Source: Polytrichum commune (taxonomy: Eukaryota > Streptophyta > Polytrichopsida > Polytrichales > Polytrichaceae). Taken from it: a DNA stretch of 64,000 nt. Both the position numbers and the translations under genes were made by a program. Shown one piece after another: positions 1 to 10,963 of this stretch. Under the pieces are notes generated by a model. It had not been told where the DNA came from. It saw only the letters and a list, made by a program, of their open reading frames with translations, and searched no databases. The first letter of the stretch is position 1. Each line of letters starts with the position of its first letter. The stretch covers positions 39,266,527 through 39,330,526 of the forward strand of contig OX485808.1 in NCBI GenBank assembly GCA_950295325.1, given 5' to 3'.

Positions 1-109
1 TACATTAAGATTAGGGACGATTGTATAATGATGTGACTAATGTGACTAATACCATGCCGAGGTATTAGTCACATTAGGCACAACATTATAAAATCTTACA
101 GAACTCTCA
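1..109. repeat. Foldback repeat, copy 1 (pair with 347-455)
   Basis: A ~109-bp sequence that recurs nearly identically at 347-455, offset 346 bp. It contains a perfect 13-bp stem (41-53 with 61-73) around a 7-nt loop, and weaker outer pairing between a GATTGTATAATG-type start and a CATTATACAATC-type end. The compact shape and near-identity of the two copies suggest a small non-autonomous foldback element or a recent local duplication. No target duplication can be judged because copy 1 begins at the window edge. Confidence 0.75.
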
Positions 110-346
110 CACCTTCAGGCCTAAGTTTTTGATATTTTTTTCCATAGTTAGTATATCAAGGAAGTTTGAATTTTGCAAGTTTCTACGGTCATTTGATATT
201 TTGTTTTATTTTGTTTTATTTTGTTTTATTTGCTTTAAATTCAATTTCAAATTGAGAAATCGTTAAAATGGTGCACTACGTGTTGGAGTGTGTTGGTTTT
301 GGTCATGGTAATGATAGGAATGTTTCACATGCAAATTCATATACAA

Positions 347-455
347 TACATTAAGATTAGGGATGATTGTATAATGATGTGACTAATGTGACTAATACCA
401 TGCCGAGGTATTAGTCACATTAGGCACAACATTATACAATCTTACAGAACTCTCA
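347..455. repeat. Foldback repeat, copy 2
   Basis: Second copy of the 1-109 sequence, with a handful of substitutions. The 13-bp stem (387-399 with 407-419) is preserved, and the outer pairing is better than in copy 1 (CATTATACAATC against GATTGTATAATG). The unique DNA between the copies (110-346) includes a TTTTATTTTG-type run at about 193-230. Confidence 0.75.
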
Positions 456-814
456 ATTGTCTTCATAGTGTTAGAACACTAAATGTCAACTCTAACACTA
501 TTTGTACCAATTAGTAACTTTGAATATTTACAAAAGCGCATTGAGTGTTAGATGACATTTTTTGTAGATCTTCAAATGAAGAATTGGAGGTAGAATATGA
601 GAGCCTCATAGAAAATGTAAAGGGTTATGATAAAATAGAATTACAAATATGACGAAAATAGAAGGTATAAGGAAAGAAATTGCAGGTAAACAAATACATT
701 ACGATAAACAACCTACGAGGATGGCAAGACAGAGCGTACTTGTCGGAGGGGGACATGAAGAGTGTAAATGGAATCAACCAGCACAATAAACCGTATGGCC
801 TGGCTCAAATTCTG

Positions 815-823
815 TATATATAG
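815..823 (+). promoter_or_regulatory. Putative TATA box of the MULE protease gene
   Basis: TATATATAG stands in GC-richer sequence upstream of the protease gene, and no other good TATA box is near. It would place a start of transcription at about 845-850. The first coding exon and true ATG of that gene lie between here and 1,479 and were not resolved. A double telomere-like motif (AGGGTTTAGGGTT, 1,268-1,280), which resembles plant telo-boxes of 5' regions, lies in between. Confidence 0.4.
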
Positions 824-1478
824 CGAAGTGTCCTCACGAGCCAGGTTTGTGCTGCACCGTCGTTGTTCTGCAGGAGGGCGGATCGTTTATGGGGGGAAAA
901 TCGTACTGCTACTCAGTGTCTCGTTTGTGTGGCCCTGCTCTTCGAGCCTTGAATTTCGGGGTGGTGGTGATCGTGAAAACGTCCTCGCAATCCTCCGGTT
1001 AGGTTTCTGGTGCAGGCCCTACTGCGTCGCCTGGCGAGGACAGCCGCGGCAATGCGCAATGGAACCAGGTGAGGGGCGGCTAAACCTTCCTCCGGGGGGG
1101 TGTTTAGAGAGTGGAAATCTTCATTTCGCCAGTCGTGCTCGCAGTGTTTCCGCGTGTTCTCGTGTGGGGCTTGGAGGAGCGTGAACTAATTTCCCTTTCA
1201 CATGTTGGGTTTTCTTTTTAGCAAATTAGTTCAGGTCTTCGCGTGCTCCTGGATTACGCTGCGTTTGAGGGTTTAGGGTTACGGTGGATTTGGTGGAGGT
1301 ATGGGCGCTGGTGCCAAGCATGTCAAGATTATGTTTAGAGAGCTCGCGGTGTAGGTGTAATGAATAAACGTTATACTTGGGTTCTAGGCACGAGGGAAAT
1401 TCTGTAGGAATTAGGCATCGTATTAAATTCTGAACCCATATTTCCACATCGTTTTTTGATTCCCTTGTGGTCTTGTAG

Positions 1479-4400
1479 ATCCGCGGCGGAGAGTGACCAG
1501 AGCAAGGTCTAACAAACTATTGGAGGAGGACGTTAGTATCGACGTTGCCATCGAACCTCTACTGGGTCTGCAGAGGGGAGTAATTGAGGAGAGTGATGCC
1601 AAAACTGACACTGATATTGAATTCGGCGTCCCTCCAATATCTCTGTCGAACCGATCTGGAAACCGCAGTGCCTCCCGAGGGGAAAGCAAGACAACGTTGG
1701 CGCCCGCTATAGCTTCGGGTTCTATTTCTTTTCTCGGCGTTGGAGTAACAGGCCCACGAATTCAGTTTCCTCATGACGACAAACTTATCGTAAACGAAGA
1801 CAAACGACTTATTGAGGGGTTGGGGCTGGAGACATGGACAAGACTAGTGTCAAAGGGGCGATCGGGTGTGCAGGAGGTAAGGTTCGGACATAGGTCTGAG
1901 ACGTCTGAGTCGTCTGAGTCGTCGATATGGAACGTCGGTTTAGGGTTCTTGGAGTGTTGTCGCCCATTTAAACTCTGTTATTCCGTCCATGTTGCAAGGA
2001 TTCACGGTCGGAGGGGAGAGGGTGTACAGGGCCGAGTTGAAGTAGGGTAGAGCTCCATGTGCGTGTCTATACACCGAGGAAGAGTACAAGGCTTTTGTGA
2101 TAGAAGCGCACTACACGTGCCGATATCACTTCTGGGAGGACCCTAGGTCAGAGAAGCAATACCATTACTGGTGCAAATACTATCACATGGACTTCTCGGA
2201 TAAGAATGCTCTATCTTATCATCGCTACAAGGACCAATGCAAAAAGTGGAGGGAGGTTGGAACATGAATTATGAAAATGTACCCAACATTTTCACAGAGT
2301 GAGCAACACCTCTCGAAGGACATCCTTGTGGGAGTGGGTTTGTCGTTTCCTGAGAAGGAGGGACGGTGCCTGTGGAACCCGAGAGAGATTGCAGCTCACG
2401 TAGCCCACGTAGCCCATACAAACCCTGTAGTGCAGCCGAAGACTAGGAAGAGCAGGACCACAAAGACTACCTCTAAAGAAACATCGGTCGGTGTAGGTAT
2501 AGAGGATGTTAGGGTCAAAGAGAAGACGCTAAAACAGGCTCCGGCTCCACCTACCTCTTCCGAGCTTCACACCACGACCGAAAGGATAGAAAGGTCGGTA
2601 CAAAACGCAATCCAGAGAGGTAGTGCTACTGTAGTGCAGGAAAAGGGTAGCGACAATCCTACTGGTGTTGTGCCGGTCGTTCGTAAACCGTCAGCGAAAA
2701 ATGAGCCTTCAATACGGGGCGCATCGTCGAAGCGGGGACGCGAATGGTATGGTCCAAGTTCCGGGCGCAATAAACAGGATCGCGAAGGCAGCAACAAGAA
2801 GAAGACTACCTCGCTCGCGGAAGCAATGAAGAAGAAGGACAGAGTTGGAGACGACGAAGTGCTATCGCTGGTGAGAGAGGACCGCGATTGCAGCCATCAG
2901 ATCTCCGAGGATTTCGGCAATGTGGAGGGATTCTTCACCTTGATACATGTCGACGCCGGAAAGGGAAGCAGTACGGCCGGCATAGTGCAGGTAGAGGCGA
3001 ATACATCAGTGTATAGTTTCACGCCGGATTCCACTAGAGAACAGGTTCTAGATGAAGCTCGGTGTTATGCATCGTCGTTAACAGTGGAAAACACATACCC
3101 GAACATTGGCCCTCCTCCTCCATAACAAGGCATCGCGGGCTTGTATCACCTGATTCAAGAGTCGCCGCAATGCGTCATAATTGACCGACAATTGCTACAC
3201 AATGCTGAACAATGCATGGCTGAGCTTCGTAGCTTGGAGAAGCGTGACCAACTTGGTGCAAGGATTCTTGCAGCAATTGGACCCTGGGTGGCGTGGAAAG
3301 AAGCACAGGTATTCTCAGACAGGTCCTTTCTTGTAGTGCATATTTTGTTGCTCTGGCTCCAAGTCAGGGAGTGGGTAGTGCGGGCAGACCCAGGCTAAAA
3401 CCATGTCGCATGTCTCGCAGGCGGGGGGCGTGATCGATGCCAAACACGCGGACAAATTGAACTTTGTCATGATATCGGTGAAGCCCTGGAATCCGTACAT
3501 CGAGTTGACAAACAACGAGGGGAGAAATGTCGAATTGGCCAAATTGGAACAATACTTAATTTATATCCGGGAGAAAGCACAGTACATGTCTAAATGCCTC
3601 AACGCCGAAGTGGCTCTGGAGGATCGACGAAGGTCTCATATTGTAGGGCAACTCCAGCTTTTCGATCGTGAGAGGGCAATGCGAGTGGAGGATACGGACT
3701 GGGGTTGGTCTCCCCTTTTCAGGATTCTTAGCAAGGAAATAGCTCCAGGGGTACCGACACGACCGTGGAAGCATACGCAGGAGGAACTCCACGACATTTT
3801 ATCCGCGTTGCAGGCAGACGTGAAGGGGGAACCCATGTCCTTAGAGCTGGACTGCCCTCACATCGTCCGCGCTCTGAAGCTATACGGACGCATTTCCTTC
3901 GGACGATGTTCGCCAATTTCACATCCTATCACGGGGATGACCAGGCGGAACATGTTGGCAATAGCAAAAGACGATGTAGAATCCAAACGACTGTCGGCGT
4001 GTGCACAGGACGTCGTAGATATTGGATGGGCTCTTTTCCCCTGCATTTTTGGCGGAATTTGTGCTCACATCCGTCGATGTTGGGGAGACATGCTTGGGCT
4101 GATGGGGTTCGAGGGCTGGAACCAAGACGACGTCCTGGAGACCATTGAAACTTTTTTGAACCGCGTTGCCCGCCGCGCCATAGTAGACTTGCATCGGAGC
4201 GGGAAATACTCGGCAGAACTAGCGGCAATGTGGTGGAGGACTGGTTCAGATGATCCCGCTGCACTACGCGCCCACTGTAACGAGGTAAGTGTTAATGAAT
4301 GAGGGGGTGTCTTCTCCTATGTGCGGTCGGTGACGATTTGGATATACCTAGGTCGGGCAGACATCCTTACATTGTCGTTCATTTGTTGTTTTTTAGGTTT

Positions 4401-6298
4401 TGTCGAAGATGTTATGTATTCGTGAAAACGTGGACATTGGATGGTCAATGCTGGGACTGGACAACGAAGTACCTGTTCCCGATGAACTGAAGGAGGCCGT
4501 TGGATGCGTAGTACAATTATTGCTGGAGCTACGCGAGAAAAAGCTACAGCGGACCTTTGCTGAACTCGGGTTCGCACCACAGGGATGCGCATCCGACTCG
4601 GCACCCGTAGTGCCGCCCAACGTAGTGCCGTTGGGGGTGTTAGATCCCACCAAACAGAACAAGGCAACCGTGGACGGCACAGAGAATGAGGCGGCATTGC
4701 AAATGATTTCAGCAGTAACGACCGAATCCCATATATGCTTAGACAGTACGTTACCCCCCATGGTCGACGACAGCGAGAACGAGAGGCAACTTCTCTTTCA
4801 ACATATGATGAACCCCTTGCCTCCAATTATGCGGGCTGGATCCAGGTGGTTCAGGCGGACTCCGAGTCGGGTAGCGTTCAGGTTACAGTCTGGGAGTTCA
4901 CAACTTCTGGATTCCCTGGTTCGCGCAATGGACCTTGCCGCCGCGAACAAAGTCGTAGAAGACCATCTAAGACTGACCTTGGGGGACAGGAAACCCCCCG
5001 AAGACAATGCGGTGGCGATGTCGGTCTCCCCCCTGGATTCTGCAATCATAAGTTGTAGGTAGTATGGGGAAAAACCTTCCCTGTGTACATTTTGAGGTGC
5101 CTAATTGATGCTCTATTGAAAAAACGCCTCGCTGATGGATCTCAAGTAGGTGTAATACTGAAAGACGTATGTGTTGCCGTTGCAGTATACCGCCGTGCTT
5201 GTGCTACCTCCACTGTCCTGCAACCAGTCGTTGTGCTGCCTAGAGTTTGACGCCGTGTTGTCTTGCAGTGCCTACAACCTCATGAGAGACTGCATTAAGT
5301 CGGAGTGTGGTGATCTTGCAAGGGGCCACATGCAGTTCATATTTGACTCAGGCAGTACAGTTCTTCATCTGACTCCAGACATAGAAGTCCTCGATTCGAA
5401 GGACGGATTACTCACTACACCGCTCATGGATTTCTTTACGATATGGTTCCAGACTATAATCCCAGATGATGTCCTGCTATGCAATTCCCTAGTTGGATGT
5501 AGTCTTCGTGCCCTAGTCGAGAAACCCTTTTCAACCTCTGCACTACACAGGTTTTATACTAAGAAATCAGGGTTTAAGCGCATGAAAGGGAGGACCGTCA
5601 TGGTTCCCGTCGTTGACTGCAATCACTGGAGTTTAGCTGTGCTCTCCGACCACGCCTTCTTAAAGTTCGACTCCAGACCGTCTGTGTCAGTAAGTTTTAA
5701 CGGTTCTGCAAAATTGCATGAATGCCTCGGACAAGTATGGTGCATGGCCATAGGGCAGTCGGAAGGAACAACAATGTGGGAGAAGAGTAGTGATATTAGG
5801 ACCTGGATACACGTTCGATGCCCAAAACAGGAGGATGGATGGTCGTGTGGATACCACGTTATGTGCTTCGTCACCATGTACCTGGCGTTCCAAATGGGAG
5901 ACGATGTCATGGACTGGACATGCGAGGTCTATACCTTTCCCACAGTGTTCTACCGTTGTAGTCGGCCTCTAGGTCACTCTACCGCCACATGCTCGTTGGA
6001 ACTAACATTGATTTTTTACCGGTGTTTGACTATGTTGCAGATGTCCGACGTTTTTGACATGGGAGAGGTGATGGACATGAAACAAAATCTGAAACGAGTT
6101 GTTGTCTCCGCAATGCTCACATGGTCGGTAGATAGGACGTTGTGCCAATCGTCGGTTGGGTTTGACAGAGGATCGTATCAGGATAAGGACGATGGATGTG
6201 TAGTGAAAGACAACAGTGACGTTCGATGCAGCGAAGGAAACCATTGCAACGTGGAGGTAGATGACGGTCCACAGGGTATTGTTCTCATAGATGAGTGA
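1479..6298 (+). CDS. MULE-borne Ulp1/C48-type cysteine protease
   Basis: Exons read from splice sites and phases are 1479-1876, 2046-3308, 3421-4284, 4397-5058, 5269-5926 and 6041-6298. All phases join, giving about 1,370 codons plus an unresolved first exon. The C-terminus carries the full Ulp1 (peptidase C48) signature: His in the DCNHWSL motif (codon 5624), Asp in KFDSR (5669), Gln (5828) and Cys in GWSCGYH (5846). This family cleaves SUMO/ubiquitin-like proteins. The long N-terminal two-thirds is unfamiliar. It includes a Cys/His/Tyr/Trp-rich stretch (about 2067-2260) and a basic Ser/Lys-rich linker (2400-2850). Two in-frame stops break the second exon, TGA at 2265-2267 and TAA at 3123-3125. 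Each is one C-to-T change from a sense codon, and coding character continues in the same frame past both. The gene is probably inactive in this copy, though the protease domain itself is unbroken. Confidence 0.75.
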
Positions 6299-6447
6299 AT
6301 GTAAATCTCCTACAGTGTGGGTACTGATAATCATTCAATGTCAACCCTGCATTCTTTGTACTTCTCCAACGCGCATTACCAATCAGAATAGTATCGCTCT
6401 GCACTACATGAACCATAGAATGCATCAGAGGATTATATTTATTTTGG

Positions 6448-6495
6448 AAACCCTAAACCCAAAATCCTAAACCCCAAAACCCTAAGCCCTACACC
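6448..6495. repeat. Degenerate telomere-like repeat
   Basis: About 48 bp of imperfect AAACCCTAA-type units (plant telomere repeat, CCCTAAA strand), 150 bp after the protease stop and 50 bp before the TATA box of the next gene. It may serve as a telo-box-like promoter element or be a relic of telomere-repeat capture. It is too short and degenerate to be an interstitial telomere block. Confidence 0.6.
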
Positions 6496-6540
6496 AAGCC
6501 GGCAATGTGTCACTCTTTGGATTTACAGACAATAAATATT

Positions 6541-6548
6541 TATATAAA
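6541..6548 (+). promoter_or_regulatory. TATA box of the small MULE gene
   Basis: TATATAAA lies 60 bp upstream of the ATG at 6608, implying a transcription start near 6575 and a short leader. This gives the small gene its own promoter, separate from that of the protease gene upstream. Confidence 0.5.
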
Positions 6549-6607
6549 GACCCTGCCCATACGATAACGTCTCATTTTTCCCATCCATGATGGTCTAGGA
6601 CAACTCT

Positions 6608-7049
6608 ATGGATTCCCCTTCAATTCAAGTGTTGGAGGACGAAGTCGTCACCATCCTAGCCTCACTCGCACAAGATTCAGCGGTGTCATTACCGATGGCA
6701 CACGTGAGCATTCCAACTTCGTACGTGCTATCTAAACCGAAGCGCAAGTCTTCCGAGTCAGATCCGGTAGTGTGTCCAGAGGCCTGGGTGGAACTCAGGG
6801 AATCTGAAGGTCCTCTAAGTCAAGGCGTACATTCAGTACGCCGTCTTCACGGAGGGGGGGGAGTCAAGGAAGATAATTCGGTTCCCGCTGTCTGGTTGGC
6901 CTGAGGAGGTTCACGGAAGCAGTTCGTATCGTTCGCTTGTGAAGGGTCTGATTCGTGGTCAAAAGGTCAACCGTGATACACCTTCAACGACGTCTGCTAG
7001 TAGTACCGATGTTTCTTGTCATCACAACGTCCTTGACAGTTCCCTCTAG
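6608..7049 (+). pseudogene. Small MULE gene of unknown function, frame-broken
   Basis: An ATG at 6608 follows a good TATA box. The first ~75 codons have coding character (hydrophobic and acidic start, then a KPKRK basic patch). From about 6820 the coding character moves to a neighbouring frame, which stays open to a TAG at 7047-7049. That frame reads YIQYAVFTEGGE, then an FPLSGWPEEV motif and a Ser/Thr-rich tail. The switch near 6,800-6,825 needs either a one-base indel or an unrecognised intron. Product length would be about 145 aa. I recognise no domain. It lies between the two convergent large genes of the MULE and could be a third element-encoded helper, like the extra genes of VANDAL elements. 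That comparison is by position only. Confidence 0.45.
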
Positions 7050-7248
7050 GCAGCATGGTTAGCGTTGGACATGAAATCGTAGTGGGACTTTCATAAGAAA
7101 TATTCTCGGATAGAAATTGATATTCATTTGATGAATAAAATATATGTAGTACACATTGTTACTCCTGTCTTCTACGCACTACATTCCGACTGTGAACAGT
7201 GTTAGATCTAGAAAGTATTAAGGTAGTGCACTTAACAGTTCGATTCGT

Positions 7249-10200
7249 CTATGCTCTACAGCGCTTACTTGCCCTAGGAACTTCCAATCGACCTAGTTTT
7301 CTTTTAAGCGACCAGTCCCCTTCCCTGAGAGGGAACGTGGGGGTCGTCTCCTTGACCTCCTTGCATGCAATGCCACGAGCAATCATCTTTCTGTATCTCC
7401 CGCAAATACTCTTCAAGTCTGCCACCAAGTGATTCTGCAATTCCCTATATTTCCCTGCAGTGCTCAAGATATCCCGAATCAACTCAGCAAGGTCGTCTTG
7501 TTTCGATCTGTTCTGCGAGGGTAGTGCAGACTCGATAATTATCGAATTCCCTTCAGTTCCACATGTTTTAAACTGATGCTCCTCAGACTGGCTTTTAACC
7601 GGCTCTGTGTTGTCACTTAAGACAATCGGATTCGAGTTCGTTCCAAGGCTCGACTTCTTGTTGGACTCTGCACTACATGAGGTCGACGCTTTGCTCCCAC
7701 CTGGAGGATAGAAAGTTGACACGAACTTCACTTCGTCTTCGCCGTCGTTGTCCTGCTCGGTGGACCCAAAAGCATCCGCTATTGGGATCGTTCGCTCCAT
7801 CCCACACCAAGTGCCAGCCTCGCGTATAATTAAGCCCTCGTCAATAGCCGGATGCTTCATCATAAAAACCTTCATAACATGCTTGCACATTGTGTTCTGC
7901 TGTCCAACAAAACAATCACGCTGCGCCCACTCCGTGTCAGTCCCATACACTGTCCAAATCTTGGGGTAGTTGTTAACTGAAACCACCAGTGCAATGTCGT
8001 CCCCCTCTGGGTTCAGGTAGACGTAGGAGCCCGGAATTTTGTGGGCTAGGAGAATAGCGCTTGCAATGAGAAACTCCTGCTTGATATTTCGGACAAATCC
8101 GAACTCTTTCAAAGCCCGAGCATACCAGTAATGACCGGTAATCTTGTTCTTTAGATCGTCAGCCAACCAATCCAACCGACGTCCTGCAAACCGCTGCTTC
8201 TCAAGCAAGAGGATCCTCTTCAAATTAGCATGAAACGACTTGATCCCAGCATTTGTGTTTTGTCCTGCGTGAGGCACGTTTCGATTTGCTGCACACCACA
8301 TTCCAATCTTCTTCCGCCAATGCTTATCAATATATTTCATGAATTTGGCAGTTGAAGGCCTCCGATCGCGAATCTTGTCGAGCTCTTTGTTAGCCCATGC
8401 TACCGGGTCTGTCCCAACGACATACCTCTTGCCATAGAGTACATCTCCTACCTTCTTCAATAAGTTCGCTCTATCCTCGATCCGACTTATCTTTGTTGCC
8501 GCGTTCTCAGCCCACGCCTTCTTAACATGCCAGAAACAAAGAAATATCTTCGATGTCGGCCAGAGTTCCCTGTAGTGCAAAGTGGTCACAACCGATCCTC
8601 AAATCAATATAATGCCCTATGCAATACTGTCAAGAAATTTTTTCTGGAACTCGTATAATGTATATGAACTTACTGTAGAACGTTCAATTCCGCCTGCGCG
8701 TTGTCCACTATGATGGAAGAGGGTTTCCAGTCTGCATTCATAGAGACGGCCTTGTCCTTCAGCGCCTGCAGCACATGTTTTAAGGCGTTCTCTGTGGAGC
8801 TGGAAATGATGAAATAGGCAATAGGTATACGGTTCCGCCATTCGTCAAACACCATTACAGTGTAAAGAGGGTACTGCCACAAAGAGTTGACAAATAGTCG
8901 GATGTTGGGTTACCTATACCAATATAATCAACGTCATGCTCTAAGAAATCCAGTGATACAATCATGAGGATTTGGTAGTGAACTTACCCTCGAGTGACTT
9001 GTGCCGAACGTGGCATCAATCGAGATTGCACTACGGTGACCAAACTTCAAGAGCATTGTCATCTGCCAGTCTGTGTGGAATCCAAGAGTGAACGGGGCGT
9101 CGTCTTGTTCTACCTTGTTCATGTCCAACAAACCATGCTCTTGGTAAAAAAACACTTGCTTAATGTTTTCGTCTTTCCAGAGTCGGATGCTTAATGTCTC
9201 CTTCTTGTGCTTCATCCAGGTCTCCTCCGCACGCTTGTTTGCTATGTTTCGAACGTCATGAGCCATCACGAACATGTCCTTGCTCACCGGGGCATTCGAT
9301 AAAGCCATCTCCATCACAAAAGCCTTGTGTTGGATCATCACCTAAGTGGAGGTTAGTCCCATGTCCAACATACTTCCCAACTTCTTCTTCATGTTCTCGG
9401 ACAACGAACTTCCCATGGAATGTTTGAACCCAACCACCATGAGTCCGTGGCATTGTTCGCCATGACAATTAACGTGCTCCGTAACCTTGTACACCAAGTG
9501 GCACAATGTAGTGTCCATGTAATTCTGCTTAGCCAGGAAATGCCGCGGACATCCTCATTTCATCGACATGCCTGCTGCCTTCTACCCAATCCTCGGCTTC
9601 TTCTGTCCTGTGATCCTGTTTGTAGACATGGCATTGAAATCCGGTGTAACCTTTTTACCTTTGCGTTTCTTCTCTAACGATGTCTTTACTCTCTTTCGCC
9701 TCCTTTGCTGTTCTGCTTGGAGAAGCCCCTTCAGGTCTTTGATGTAAATATGCGAGTTGTCCTCAGGTCCAAAGTTACAAGTGAACCTAAGAGAGTGGAG
9801 ATGGAGAAAGCACGTTAAATCTGAATGTAGTGCAATACCTACCAGAAACTATTTAGCTCGCTACGTCTGTACATGAAGTGCACTACGTAATGAAAACATA
9901 ACAAATAAACTGTAAAGTGAGTCTTTTAGGATGCACTACAACTGTAAACAATCAAATGAATATGGAAATTATAGTTCTTAACTTACTTGATAACCTTTGC
10001 GGCACTATTTGCTCTCGGGAATACCAGACTTCCAGGTTTATTCTTTTTCACCGTCTCCTTGTTGAAGCAACAGGGGTACGATTTGTCCTGACCCTCCCCC
10101 TCTCTAAAATCTTGAAGTCTCCTCCAGGGGATTACTGCGACGTCGTGAATATAGTGACGTCCTCCGCCTTGTGTACGAATCGGGAGCCACGTTAAATCTT

Positions 10201-10963
10201 CTTTGAAGAAAGGACCCGGTGGAGGAGTTTGTTTCATGTCCCTTAGGCCCCTTACCAGCTCCTCTTCACGCTCAGGTCCCTCGTAAGGAGTGTCCTCCTC
10301 CTCCCAGTCCTCGGAGAGAATGTGGCGGCTAGGTTTTCTCTCCTTGCCTGCCTTCTTCGATTCCGCTGGCTTCGAGTCTGGTGCACATCTTCCGGCCTTG
10401 GTCCCCTTAACCTCAGGCTTGGACTTGCTCTGAACTGATGAAACATCACTCTCACGACTGGAATCACGATTGGAATCACTGTTTTGCGAAATAGAGGAAG
10501 TTCCCTCTCCAGAGCTCTGCCCTTGGGATCCATTAACTGCATCAGTGAAGGAAGAGGAGGCATACTGATTACATGTTGCGCTGTCTGATGTTTGATCCGT
10601 GACTGAAGAAGAATTTGATGTCCAGTCGTCAGAGGTAAGGTCGACATACGCAGTGACGTCTACGTAAGTTGGATTTTTACTGACAGTCTGTTCTGCACGG
10701 TCTAGAAGAGGACAATCGCTAGCGTCCCCAAGGTCGATGTAATTAAGAGCAGATGTTGGTACAGATTTAAGATGACCACCTGTGCCCTTCTTCGGTAGAC
10801 AATCATCAGAGACTGTTAAATCAATATAGGATGGATGCGTGTGTTGCAATACAGATTGGACCCTGCAATCCCCGAGATCCTCCTTCGAGTAGTCGCAGTG
10901 TGCATCGTTCCTAACTAAACTGCTACTATCCAGATCGAAAGTGGCAGACCTGTCTAACGCCAT
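7249..10963 (-). pseudogene. MULE transposase, four exons, three in-frame stops
   Basis: Exons are 10963-9987, 9786-8988, 8873-8674 and 8569-7249. They join in phase with consensus GT-AG sites to 1,099 codons. Exon 1 is acidic and Ser-rich and carries the SIM-like motifs described separately. Exon 2 starts with a basic Lys/Arg patch, then a Cys/His-rich module like the FAR1/WRKY-GCM DNA-binding fold, then the first catalytic Asp (ISIDATFG). Exon 3 gives the second Asp (IIVDNAQAE). Exon 4 has the LCFWHVKKAW motif and a SWIM-type zinc finger (C, then CKH near codon 7890), ending in a basic tail. Exon 2 has three stops in the same frame: 9584-9582, 9557-9555 and 9344-9342. In the NTNAGIKSFH motif a Lys sits where relatives usually have the third catalytic acidic residue (Glu). 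This copy should therefore not make active transposase. Confidence 0.8.
10625..10828 (-). other. SUMO-interaction-like motif cluster in transposase exon 1
   Basis: Within about 68 codons the encoded protein has four similar short motifs: YIDLTVSDD, YIDLGDASD, YVDVT and YVDLTSDD. The I/V-D-L-T core followed by acidic and Ser residues matches the general form of SUMO-interacting motifs (as in RNF4-type proteins). The surrounding sequence is Ser/Asp-rich and probably disordered. The function is inferred from motif form only. Confidence 0.5.

Noticed and set aside
768-1184. A 138-codon + frame near the MULE left side
   Set aside because: Its composition is Cys/Arg/Gly-rich without a domain, and it is not joined in phase to the protease exon at 1479. 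More likely leader or spacer sequence.
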